Origin: a bacterium
GTDB lineage: Bacteria; Desulfobacterota; S145-22
Length of the DNA: 37,163 bases
Assembly (NCBI GenBank): GCA_027004185.1
Contig: JALTIG010000229.1
Coordinates: 1-37,163, forward strand
Direction of reading: 5' to 3'
The translations under genes and the position numbers were made by a program. Shown here in pieces: positions 17,329 to 25,004 of this stretch. Position 1 is the first letter of the stretch. Each line of letters starts with the position of its first letter. Below the pieces are notes generated by a model. It searched no databases. It was not told the origin of the DNA and saw only the letters and a program-made list of their open reading frames with translations.

Positions 17329-17508
17329 TCAGGTTTTCTCCAATCTTTCTCTTAGTTGTCGGATTTCCTCTTCCAGTTCTTCGATCCTCTGAATCTGATG
17401 GGGCCGAACAGAGTGGGCCGGCAGGCTCGACTCGAGGTCGGCTAACAATTTTTCCTTTTCTTTAAGCTCCTCTTGCAGCTGCTCGGGATCGGAAGATCGT
17501 GTATTCAT
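17329..17508 (-). CDS. Small coiled-coil protein overlapping the end of ptsI
   Basis: This is a 59-residue, charged, Leu-heptad protein. Two helices (about 7-25 and 36-59, RIEELEEEIRQLRERLEKT) are separated by a proline/histidine turn, LPAHSVRPHQ. The start at 17508 has AGGAG 5 nt upstream, much better than the earlier ATG at 17523. It begins inside the last 47 nt of ptsI in a different frame, so translation may be coupled. No function is recognised. The clean ribosome site and regular heptads argue that it is a real gene. Confidence 0.65.
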   Translation of the reverse strand: MNTRSSDPEQLQEELKEKEKLLADLESSLPAHSVRPHQIQRIEELEEEIRQLRERLEKT

Positions 17509-19294
17509 AGCCGCTCCTGACATCCTTGACAGAAATAAAATGCTTTTCCAGCAAACGTGTTACCTCATCCGGGGTTCCAGCTTGGAGTGCATCCTCAACG
17601 AGTTGTTTGGCTTCTCTCATGGTGACAGATCGAAGCACCCGCTTCACCTCTGGAATGGAGAGGGATTTCATACTCAGATCCCGGATTCCACACCCCAGTA
17701 ACAACACGGCATAGATGGGATCTCCGGCAATCTCTCCACATACGGAGCATGGCTTACCGGCCTTCATGCTAACATCCGCCACATGCTTGATAAGCCATAA
17801 GATCGCTGGGTTGTAGGGACGATAGAAATCTGCAACCTTTTCATTGTCCCGATCCACAGCCAAGGTGTACTGGACCAGGTCGTTGGTACCGATACTGAAA
17901 AAATCCGTCTCTTTGATGAGTTTATCTGAAAGAATCGCAGCGGAGGGCACCTCGATCATCACGCCGCACTTGATATCCTTGTCATACGAGATTCCCCGTA
18001 ACATCATTTCATGTTTGACTTCCCCAAAGATCTGGTTTACGGCCCGCAATTCCTCAATGCTGGAGATCATGGGGTAAAGCACTCGGACCTTGCCGTACAT
18101 GCTGGCCCTTAAGATTGCCCTCAGTTGAACCTTGAATACGTCCACCTCTTCCAGAGAGATTCGAATGGAGCGCCAGCCCAAGAATGGGTTGACCTCTCGT
18201 TTGATTTTCTGAAAGGGGAGAAACTTATCTCCGCCAAGATCCAGTGTTCGAATGGTTACCTCTTTTCCCTTCAATGCCTCAGCCACTGTCCTGTAAATCC
18301 TGAATTGTTCTTCCTCCGTCAGGAGACGCTCACTGAGCAGGAAGGGAAGTTCCGTTCGGAAGAGTCCTACCCCTTCGGCGCCATACTTGATGGCAACCCC
18401 TACATCCGGCGCCTTGACGATATTGGAAAAGAGGCGAAAGGGGACGTTGTCCAGCGTAACCGACGGAAGTCTGGATATCTTTTCCAGTTCTTTGCGATAC
18501 GCTGCATAGTCTTCCTGGATCTTCTTATATTCTTTGACGACAGACGTTTTTGGATTGATGAAAACAAGCCCTAAATTACCGTCCACAATGACCCGATCGT
18601 TGGTTCGGACGCGCCTGAGGATGTTCTCAACTCCAACCACGGTTGGGACACCCATGGAGCGCGCCAGGATCGCGGCATGCGATGTCTCCCCTCCAACCTC
18701 TGTGACCATCCCCTTGATCTTTTTGGGATCGAAGTGGATGGTATCGGATGGAGTCAGCTCATGCGCAAACACGATACCCCGCTTGTTGAACAGGACCTTT
18801 CGTGTATCTAATTGGAGGAGACGGTGGATAACACGTTTCCCAATATCCTCGATATCTTGGCCACGCTCCCGGAGATAATCATCCTCGATATTTTTAAACT
18901 TCTCCATGAAGGCCCGGATCCCTCTAAGGATGATAAACTCGGCATTAAGGTTTTCCTCCCTGACCATCCTTGGGACATCTTCCTGGAAAAAGGGGTCATC
19001 CACGATCATCAGGTGGCTTTTGATAATTTCTGCCTCTTCCTCTCCGATATCCCTACGAATCCGCTTTTCGCTTTCCATGAGCTGACGCTTGACTTCCTCC
19101 AAGGCCTCCCGATATCGGACGATCTCCTGTTCAACCTCACTTGATTTGAGGCGAAAAGGGATGATTTCGGCCAATTCGCTGATATAGATATCAGCCTTGC
19201 CAAGGGCAATACCTTCAGAAACGGGGAGCCCCTTGTACATATTCTCTGAAACGGAGGTCTTTTTTTCGTCTTTTTTTAAGCGGTAAGTAGCCAT
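17462..19294 (-). CDS. ptsI: PTS enzyme I (phosphoenolpyruvate-protein phosphotransferase)
   Basis: It takes phosphate from PEP and passes it to HPr, the first step of the phosphotransferase system. The 610 residues show the N-terminal helical domain, the phosphorylated His206 in GGETSHAAILARSMGVPTVV, and the PEP-binding barrel GVGLFRTELPFL, IRTLDLGGDK, NPFLGWRSIRISL and CSVCGEIAGDP with its catalytic cysteine. The first 18 residues are extra relative to the family and there is no ribosome site before 19294, so Met19 at 19240 (MYKGLPVSEGIALGKA) is an equal candidate. It starts 7 bp after map. No HPr or sugar permease is near, so a regulatory (nitrogen-PTS-like or mannose-type) role is possible, although it lacks a GAF domain. 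Confidence 0.94.
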   Translation of the reverse strand: MATYRLKKDEKKTSVSENMYKGLPVSEGIALGKADIYISELAEIIPFRLKSSEVEQEIVRYREALEEVKRQLMESEKRIRRDIGEEEAEIIKSHLMIVDDPFFQEDVPRMVREENLNAEFIILRGIRAFMEKFKNIEDDYLRERGQDIEDIGKRVIHRLLQLDTRKVLFNKRGIVFAHELTPSDTIHFDPKKIKGMVTEVGGETSHAAILARSMGVPTVVGVENILRRVRTNDRVIVDGNLGLVFINPKTSVVKEYKKIQEDYAAYRKELEKISRLPSVTLDNVPFRLFSNIVKAPDVGVAIKYGAEGVGLFRTELPFLLSERLLTEEEQFRIYRTVAEALKGKEVTIRTLDLGGDKFLPFQKIKREVNPFLGWRSIRISLEEVDVFKVQLRAILRASMYGKVRVLYPMISSIEELRAVNQIFGEVKHEMMLRGISYDKDIKCGVMIEVPSAAILSDKLIKETDFFSIGTNDLVQYTLAVDRDNEKVADFYRPYNPAILWLIKHVADVSMKAGKPCSVCGEIAGDPIYAVLLLGCGIRDLSMKSLSIPEVKRVLRSVTMREAKQLVEDALQAGTPDEVTRLLEKHFISVKDVRSGYEYTIFRSRAAARGA

Positions 19295-19301
19295 TACATT
19301 T

Positions 19302-20048
19302 TTATAGTTTCGTTAAAATTTCGGGTCCGTTTTTGGTGATTGCTATTGTATGTTCAAAATGTGCTGAACGTTTCCCATCAGCGGTTACCACTGTCCACCC
19401 ATCTTTGAGTACGCGGACTTCCCATGTTCCTTCATTGATCATAGGTTCAATCGCGAGCGCCATCCCCCTTTCCAACCTTGGTCCCTGATGTGGAGGGCCA
19501 TAATTCGGTACCTGGGGTTCCTCGTGAAGCTGGCGGCCGATCCCATGACCCACGAAATCTCTGACAACCGAAAATCCTGCTGCTTCTGCATGCGTCTGAA
19601 CCGCATGGGATATATCATACAAACGGTTTTCTTCAACGGCCTGCTCTATCCCTTTATACAATGATTCTTCCGTGATCTTCATCAGTTTCAAGGCCTTTTT
19701 ATCTACCTTGCCGACGGCAAAGGTTTTGGCTGCGTCCCCGAAGAAACCGTCTATCACCACACCCAGATCGATTCCGATGATATCCCCCTCTTTCAGGCGT
19801 CTGTTTCCCGGGATTCCATGGACCACCTCTTCGTTTATGGAGGCACAGATGGTCGCAGGGTATCCATGGTATCCCTTGAATGCAGGTTTGCCCCCTCTCT
19901 TTAGGATAAAGGCCTCTGCCTTGTTATCCAGTTCTTTCGTGGTCACACCGGGGCGGATCATCCCCTCCAGATAGTCCAGGAGTTCCGCAACCATCCGATT
20001 AGGCCTTCTCATGCGGGCGATTTCCTCTTCCGATTTGATGATGATCAT
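19302..20048 (-). CDS. map: Methionine aminopeptidase, type I
   Basis: It removes the N-terminal methionine from nascent proteins. The 248 residues contain all five metal ligands, Asp94 (GIDLGV), Asp105 (FFGDAAKTF), His168 (DFVGHGIGRQLHEEP), Glu201 (AIEPMIN) and Glu232 (FEHTIAIT), plus substrate His77 (EEVVHGIPG). The start at 20048 has AGAGGA 7 nt upstream and gives the normal MIIIKSEEEI N-terminus; a longer open frame upstream of it looks non-coding. A lone TATAAT on this strand (20107-20112) upstream may help drive it, but I see no matching -35. ptsI follows by 7 bp. Confidence 0.96.
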   Translation of the reverse strand: MIIIKSEEEIARMRRPNRMVAELLDYLEGMIRPGVTTKELDNKAEAFILKRGGKPAFKGYHGYPATICASINEEVVHGIPGNRRLKEGDIIGIDLGVVIDGFFGDAAKTFAVGKVDKKALKLMKITEESLYKGIEQAVEENRLYDISHAVQTHAEAAGFSVVRDFVGHGIGRQLHEEPQVPNYGPPHQGPRLERGMALAIEPMINEGTWEVRVLKDGWTVVTADGKRSAHFEHTIAITKNGPEILTKL

Positions 20049-20121
20049 CTTGATTCCTCTCTCTGGCTCATTTCCAAACTCCTTGGGGCAGGATCGTTTT
20101 GTTCTTATTATACAGGGGGTT

Positions 20122-20331
20122 CTACAACTTCTGGATCTTGGTGACCGCTGCCTCAAAATAGGGGGTGCAGGCCTCAAGGTGGGAAACCACCTTCTTCAGA
20201 TCTTCTGCCACCTCGTTAAGACCAGCCTCTTTACAGAGTGTGACCCATCTCTTATGTTCCGTGATATGTTCCTGATTATGCTCCAGAAGATGGGGCAAGA
20301 GATGTTTTAGTTTCTCAATCTTTTCACTCAT
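20122..20331 (-). CDS. Small His-rich helical protein, unrecognised
   Basis: This 69-residue, all-helical, hydrophilic protein has four histidines in the first 26 residues (LKHLLPHLLEHNQEHITEHKRW), then LNEVAEDLKKVVSHLEAC. AGAGGAG precedes the ATG by about 10 nt. The His/Glu pattern could bind metal or match a helical-bundle fold, but this is speculation. An FNR/CRP-like dyad lies 28 bp upstream, and the neighbour is the nickel-binding CooT-like gene. I do not recognise a named family. Confidence 0.7.
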   Translation of the reverse strand: MSEKIEKLKHLLPHLLEHNQEHITEHKRWVTLCKEAGLNEVAEDLKKVVSHLEACTPYFEAAVTKIQKL

Positions 20332-20358
20332 TGTTTTTTGTCTCCTCTTTGATTAGTC

Positions 20359-20372
20359 ATGATTTACATCAA
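20359..20372 (-). promoter_or_regulatory. FNR/CRP-family-like operator
   Basis: On the minus strand TTGATGTAAATCAT matches 9 of 10 defined bases of the FNR dyad TTGAT-N4-ATCAA. It lies 28 bp before the start of the small helical gene. That is too close for classical activation centred at -41.5, so if it is real it would more likely repress or act from another promoter geometry. The rest of 20373-20476 holds nothing I can name. Confidence 0.35.
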
Positions 20373-20476
20373 CTCATGAGACTGATTTTCTCCATCAGGG
20401 GTTTTAATCTCACCTTGAACAGGACCCCGTAACGGATTCCTCGGTTGCCTGCCTATTAAATCACGACACGAACTTT

Positions 20477-20674
20477 TTACGCCTTTACCTTTTTCAATAC
20501 CGCATAATGTTTCATGAAGTCCAACTCTTCGATCTCGTAACCTTCTATCTCTTTTTCATCCCCGAGGATATCCATAACCATGATTTTCCCGTTTTTTATT
20601 GTTACATGGGCCGCATCTTCCATCATAACCTTATCCGGATCTGCAACCCCGTCATACAGGGTAGATAAACACAT
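20477..20674 (-). CDS. CooT-family nickel-binding protein
   Basis: This is a 65-residue protein of the CooT family (the former RNA_bind_2 domain). CooT is a small dimer that binds nickel through Cys2 and assists carbon-monoxide-dehydrogenase maturation in Rhodospirillum. The diagnostic start MCLSTLYDG is present with Cys2, followed by VMMEDAAHVTIKNGKIMVMDILG and a beta-rich end, EIEELDFMKHYAVL. AAAGGAGAGG lies 7 nt before the ATG. It follows trxB by 21 bp. No CO dehydrogenase gene is in the window, so which nickel enzyme it serves is open. Confidence 0.85.
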   Translation of the reverse strand: MCLSTLYDGVADPDKVMMEDAAHVTIKNGKIMVMDILGDEKEIEGYEIEELDFMKHYAVLKKVKA

Positions 20675-20695
20675 CTTGTTTCCTCTCCTTTCATT

Positions 20696-21628
20696 TTATT
20701 TATACGCGATTCCCTTCTTTTCTTCAACAAACTGCTGTGCGGAAAAAGCGGCGGCAGCTCCTTCCCCACAAGCTGTTACAACCTGGCGGAGGGCCTTTTT
20801 CCGCACATCTCCGCAAGCAAACACCCCTTCCAAGCTCGTCGCCATGTTATTATCCGTCAGGATGTACCCCTTTTCATCCATGTCCACCTTTCCTTTGAGG
20901 AACTTGCTGTTGGGTAGTGTTCCAACATAGATAAAGATCCCCTTACAGGGTAAATTCCGGGTTTCACCGGTCTTAAGGTTTTTTAATCTGACCCCTTCAA
21001 CTTCCTGATCCCCCAGGATTTCCTCCACGATCGTGTTCCATATGAAATCCATTTTCTCATTCTTGAAGGCTCTTCCCTGAATGGCTTTGGTAGCCCGAAG
21101 GCGGTCCCGACGATGAACCAGGTGAACCTTTTTGGCGAATTTTGTCAGGAATAGGCCTTCTTCAACCGCAGCATCCCCACCTCCTACGACGACCAGCTCC
21201 TCGTTCCTGAAAAAGGCGCCATCGCAGGTGGCACAATAAGAAACCCCTTTTCCTCGCAGGCTTTCTTCTCCCGGGACTCCGAGTTTCGCAACGGTTGCCC
21301 CTGAGGCCACAATCACAGCGTGTGCAGTGTACTTTTCTGCTTGCCCCACAACTATAAATCCTTCTTCAATGGGGTCTATGTTGACAATCTCGTCTGTTTT
21401 CAACTCCAGACCAAAGCGAAGCGCCTGATCCTTCATGGACATCATCAACTGGGGTCCAGCTATGCCTTCGGGGAAACCTGGATAGTTATCAATCCAGTCG
21501 GTGGTTGCTGCCTGTCCGCCCGGCATTAACTTTTCTATCAGGAGGGACTTTAGGTCTCCGCGTGCGGTGTAGAGACCCGCTGTCAATCCGCCTGGTCCAC
21601 CCCCGATAATCACGACATCATATTCCAT
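20696..21628 (-). CDS. trxB: Thioredoxin reductase
   Basis: This FAD-dependent enzyme passes electrons from NADPH to thioredoxin. The 310 residues include the FAD-binding GGGPGGLTAGLYTARGD (residues 9-25), the redox-active disulfide Cys132-Ala-Thr-Cys135 in SYCATCDGAFF, the NADPH-binding GGGDAAVEEGLFLTKFA, and the second FAD motif GVFACGDVRKKALRQVVTA. GAGGAGGA lies 8 nt before the ATG. It has its own promoter and heads a unit with the CooT-like gene. Confidence 0.95.
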   Translation of the reverse strand: MEYDVVIIGGGPGGLTAGLYTARGDLKSLLIEKLMPGGQAATTDWIDNYPGFPEGIAGPQLMMSMKDQALRFGLELKTDEIVNIDPIEEGFIVVGQAEKYTAHAVIVASGATVAKLGVPGEESLRGKGVSYCATCDGAFFRNEELVVVGGGDAAVEEGLFLTKFAKKVHLVHRRDRLRATKAIQGRAFKNEKMDFIWNTIVEEILGDQEVEGVRLKNLKTGETRNLPCKGIFIYVGTLPNSKFLKGKVDMDEKGYILTDNNMATSLEGVFACGDVRKKALRQVVTACGEGAAAAFSAQQFVEEKKGIAYK

Positions 21629-21667
21629 TTATGATCCTCCTCGTCCACACATAATTTCCACTCTTAG

Positions 21668-21696
21668 AATATAAGTTTGAATGACCAAACAATCAA
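21668..21696 (-). promoter_or_regulatory. Sigma-70-type promoter of trxB
   Basis: Minus-strand TTGATT (21691-21696) and TATATT (21668-21673) are separated by exactly 17 bp. The start point would be near 21661, about 33 nt before the trxB ATG. Confidence 0.62.
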
Positions 21697-21728
21697 GGGG
21701 GATGTCTGTTTTGTTTGCTCCTGATTCC

Positions 21729-22589
21729 TCAAAGGATTTCTAACCGTTTGAAGAGATGTAAGGCATTTTCCCGGCAGATTCCGCGAACAATTTCCTCATT
21801 CTCTAAAACGCTGGTGGCCTGTTGGTAGTAACGTTGCGGGCGTAATAACGGAAAATCGGATCCCATCAGGATTCGCTCAAAACCGATTACCTCTCCGGCG
21901 ATTTTGAATATCTCTGGCTGGTAAAGGTAGGGAGAAGCGGCGGTGTCATAATAGACATGGTTGAAAAGCGCCTTGATCTCCTTCATCAGTTCATAAAAGA
22001 GGATTCCCCCTCCCCAGTGTGCCAGGATAATCACGTTTTCTGGGAAATTTTTTACAAGGAGCTCGATCTCCTTGAGCCCTTTCATGCTCTTTCCTGGGTA
22101 AATGTGACCGATCGGTTCGTTGGTGTGAATCAGGAACGGAAGCCTGGCATCTCTTAGAGTCTCCATGATAGGACGAAGGTGATCAATGACTTCTTCATCG
22201 ATTATGCGATCGTAAAAGGCAATTTCTCCAACCCCTTTAGCGCCCCTCTCGATGCACCGAATGGTTTCCTCAGGGGCTCCTGGAGCCAGGGGATTTAAGC
22301 AGGCGAAGGGGATCAGGCGGTCTGGGAACTCTTTAGCTGCATCCAGGATGTAGTCATTGTGATTTTGATTGATACCCTGATCTTTCCAAGGGAATCCGAA
22401 GACGACTGATCGGGCTACTTCCTGGTCGTTCATGGCCTCGATCGTCTCCTTTGCTGTCACCATTCTTGCCTTCTCGTTTCCGTAAATTTCCTTGAACACC
22501 TTGTCTCTTTTTACATACTCCCACCGATTTGCCTGAACCCAGTCTGGGAAGAGGTGCGTATGGATATCTATCATCCAGGGCGTGCTCAT
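21729..22589 (-). CDS. Amidohydrolase-family (TIM-barrel) metal-dependent hydrolase
   Basis: This 286-residue member of the amidohydrolase_2 (COG2159-like) group contains decarboxylases and hydrolases of ring or carboxylic substrates. Metal-site motifs are HTH in MIDIHTHLFPDW near the N-terminus, His in LIHTNEPIGH, ILAHWGGG and the late Asp in MGSDFPLL. The substrate cannot be assigned. The ATG at 22589 overlaps the flavin-reductase stop as ATGA, so the two are probably translated together. The earlier ATG at 22619 is inside the neighbour and less likely. Confidence 0.85.
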   Translation of the reverse strand: MSTPWMIDIHTHLFPDWVQANRWEYVKRDKVFKEIYGNEKARMVTAKETIEAMNDQEVARSVVFGFPWKDQGINQNHNDYILDAAKEFPDRLIPFACLNPLAPGAPEETIRCIERGAKGVGEIAFYDRIIDEEVIDHLRPIMETLRDARLPFLIHTNEPIGHIYPGKSMKGLKEIELLVKNFPENVIILAHWGGGILFYELMKEIKALFNHVYYDTAASPYLYQPEIFKIAGEVIGFERILMGSDFPLLRPQRYYQQATSVLENEEIVRGICRENALHLFKRLEIL

Positions 22590-23155
22590 GACATCTTTCC
22601 TTTTGTAAACCCATACCATCCTATCTTTTCTCCAAGGGCCCGGTAGTCGCGGACTCCTGGGCAGTAGGCGATGGGTGTAAAATGCTCCAGAGTAATCTTT
22701 CCTTTTTCGTCTAAGATGGTTTCATCGTGATGGACAGCGAGGATTCTGCCAACAAACAGGGTGTGGCTACCAAGATCAAGGGAATTCATCACTCGACATT
22801 CCAGGTTAATGGGGCATTGTCGAATGATGGGAGGGGTTATCTTGGAAGCCTTCTGTGCCTCTAAGCCTGTTAAGGCAAATTTATCTGTATCTTTCCCTGA
22901 GACTACACCGCAGACATCTACTGCACGAATCATATCGCGATGGGGAATGTTAACACAAAATTCCCAGGTTTCCCTCAAAAGCCGGTAACTGTGTCGCTCA
23001 GGTTTGATGTTAATGCCTATCAGGGGTGGGTCGGAATTTAGGATCCCTACCCATGCAAGGGTAATGATATTGGGGGGTGTTTCTCGTCCCTGGGTTGTTA
23101 CCATGACCACTGGGGTTGGAATCAGGTCTGTCGAGGGGGGTTGGATTCTCTTCAT
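22586..23155 (-). CDS. Flavin reductase-like FMN-binding protein
   Basis: This 189-residue FMN-binding split-barrel protein of the flavin_reduct family has TPVVMVTTQG, NIITLAWVGILNSDPPLIGINIKPERHSYRLL and EFCVNIPHRDM, then the second half with LECRVMNSLDLGSHTLFVGRIL. Members reduce flavin with NAD(P)H, some for a partner oxygenase, and in anaerobes many are uncharacterised flavoredoxins. AAGGAG lies 8 nt before the ATG. It is 11 bp after the Sua5 gene and ATGA-coupled to the amidohydrolase. Confidence 0.88.
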   Translation of the reverse strand: MKRIQPPSTDLIPTPVVMVTTQGRETPPNIITLAWVGILNSDPPLIGINIKPERHSYRLLRETWEFCVNIPHRDMIRAVDVCGVVSGKDTDKFALTGLEAQKASKITPPIIRQCPINLECRVMNSLDLGSHTLFVGRILAVHHDETILDEKGKITLEHFTPIAYCPGVRDYRALGEKIGWYGFTKGKMS

Positions 23156-23166
23156 AATGGTGCTCC

Positions 23167-23784
23167 TTATGCTATTTCAAAAATATTGGTATCTCCTTTG
23201 CCTTCCCGGAGAATGACCGGGGTCTCGCCTGTTAAATCCACAACCGTGGAATGCTCCGCCACGATTCTTCCACCATCAATGATATAGGTTAGCTGATGTC
23301 CATAGATTTCTCGGATGGAGTCTGCATCTTCAAAAAGCCGGTCTTCATCCCGGGTAATACTTGTATTGATGATCGGATGCCCGAGATTTTTAATGATCTC
23401 AAGGCAAACATTATTATCCGGCACTCGGATGCCCACTGTTTTTTGCTTCGTCATAACTGTTTTGGGGACAAGTTTTGTGGCTTGGAGAATAAATGTATAG
23501 GGGCCTGGCAGAAGCCGTTTCATGATCTTGTAGGCATAGTCTTGAACATAGGCATAGTTGCTGATGTCACTCAGGTCAGAGCAGATGAAGCTTAAGGGCT
23601 TGTTGCGTTGTTTCCCCTTGATTCGGTAAACCTTGTCAATTGCTCCTTTGTTGAAAAGATCACATCCGATCCCGTAAACGGTATCCGTAGGATAGGCGAT
23701 GATTTCTCCAGCCTTCAAGGCTTCCACCACTTTGTTTATCAATCTCCCTTGTGGGTTATCCGGGTTAATCTTTAGGATCTGCAT
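23167..23784 (-). CDS. L-threonylcarbamoyladenylate synthase, Sua5/YrdC family
   Basis: It makes threonylcarbamoyl-AMP for the universal tRNA t6A37 modification. The 205 residues begin with the YrdC fold: EIIAYPTDTVYGIGCDLFNKGAIDKVYRIKGK, where KGK and R are the ATP/bicarbonate site, then NKPLSFICSDLSDIS and a central LPGPYTFILQAT. The C-terminus extends a little past the minimal YrdC domain but lacks the full Sua5 domain. It is 35 bp after argJ and 11 bp before the flavin reductase on the same strand. Confidence 0.92.
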   Translation of the reverse strand: MQILKINPDNPQGRLINKVVEALKAGEIIAYPTDTVYGIGCDLFNKGAIDKVYRIKGKQRNKPLSFICSDLSDISNYAYVQDYAYKIMKRLLPGPYTFILQATKLVPKTVMTKQKTVGIRVPDNNVCLEIIKNLGHPIINTSITRDEDRLFEDADSIREIYGHQLTYIIDGGRIVAEHSTVVDLTGETPVILREGKGDTNIFEIA

Positions 23785-23819
23785 GGGTACTCCTTTTTGG
23801 CACGGTTATTGTTTTTGGT

Positions 23820-25001
23820 TCAGGAACGATAATCGGCATTAATCTTGACGTATTCAGCGGAAAGATCCGATGTAATGATGCGATAAGAACTCGATCCCTG
23901 GCGCAGAATTATGCGAACCGTGTAGTCATGCCTTTTCATAACATCGGCTGCCCTTTGCTCCGCTAACTTCCCTGTTCCATGGCCCTTAGAGGCCAGGGTT
24001 ACATCATCAAAAAGGATATCTATGTCTTCTGGATTAATTTCGGCACCGGCATACCCGATGGCCGCCATTATTCGGCCCCAGTTGGGATCTTCTCCGTAAA
24101 AGGCCGTTTTTACAAGGGGGGAGTTCCCCACACTTTCAGCGATCCTTCGGGCCTCTTCCTCGGTTTTTGCCGTTTCCACTACGATGGTGACCACCTTTGT
24201 GACGCCCTCCCCATTGTCGACAATTTTCCATGCGAGGGAACGCATGATTTTTTCAAGGGTATACGAGATAGCCCCCTTGAGCCTGTTTTCCGGGGTACCC
24301 TCGTGCGCGGCCCCGTTGTCGAGAACCAAAACCGTGTCATTGGTGCTCTGATCACCATCAACCTTTATCCTGTTGAAGCTGTTCATAACAGCCTGGTGGG
24401 TTATGGGATGAAGAGCTGAAAGAGGCATACCGGCATTCGTAAAGAAGAAACCCAGCATGGTGGCCATGGAAGGGGAGATCATTCCCGCTCCTTTAACCAC
24501 CCCAGCAACCCAAATCTCAGGATAGCCTTGAACGGGGATAATCTCCCATTTGGGATACCTGTCCGTGGTCATGATGGCCTGGGCGACATCTGCAAGGGAT
24601 GATTGTCCCAGATTCCTTACCAGTGTGGGAAGAGCGGACTTCATCCTTTTTAGGGGTAAAGGGTGTCCGATGACCCCCGTGGAGGCCATGATCACCTGAT
24701 TCTCAGGGACACCTAAGAGATGAGCAGCTTCCCTGCACAAGAGTTGTGCATCCCGTACCCCCCGCTCCCCAGTACAGGCATTGGCATTCCCACTATTGAC
24801 TAAGATTACAGAAAGAGGAACCCCCTTCCTCAACCGTTCCATCCCTATCTGGACCGGCGCAGCTTTCACCCGATTGCGGGTGAACGTCCCGGACCACCGA
24901 GCTGGAGGATCAGACACTATTAACGCCATGTCGGGATGTTCCCTTTGTCTTATCCCGGCGCATGTCACAGAAAAATGGAAGCCGGGGGTTTCAAGGCCCA
25001 T
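23820..25001 (-). CDS. argJ: Bifunctional ornithine acetyltransferase / N-acetylglutamate synthase
   Basis: It recycles the acetyl group in arginine synthesis, moving it from N-acetylornithine to glutamate. The 393-residue precursor cleaves itself before a nucleophilic threonine, here Thr181 in SPSMATMLGFFF. Other signatures are VILVNSGNANACTG, the STGVIGHPLPL oxyanion region and VDGDQSTNDTVLVLDNGA. The start ATG lies 3 nt after the secA stop; the GAGGG site is within the end of secA, so translational coupling is plausible. Whether it also uses acetyl-CoA (bifunctional) cannot be told from the motifs. Confidence 0.95.
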   Translation of the reverse strand: MGLETPGFHFSVTCAGIRQREHPDMALIVSDPPARWSGTFTRNRVKAAPVQIGMERLRKGVPLSVILVNSGNANACTGERGVRDAQLLCREAAHLLGVPENQVIMASTGVIGHPLPLKRMKSALPTLVRNLGQSSLADVAQAIMTTDRYPKWEIIPVQGYPEIWVAGVVKGAGMISPSMATMLGFFFTNAGMPLSALHPITHQAVMNSFNRIKVDGDQSTNDTVLVLDNGAAHEGTPENRLKGAISYTLEKIMRSLAWKIVDNGEGVTKVVTIVVETAKTEEEARRIAESVGNSPLVKTAFYGEDPNWGRIMAAIGYAGAEINPEDIDILFDDVTLASKGHGTGKLAEQRAADVMKRHDYTVRIILRQGSSSYRIITSDLSAEYVKINADYRS

Positions 25002-25004
25002 GGC

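Noticed and set aside
20049-20177. N-terminal extension of methionine aminopeptidase
   Set aside because: It is Pro/Arg/Ser-rich with no ribosome site, and overlaps the end of the small helical gene. The inner ATG at 20048 has a good site and gives the family's normal start.
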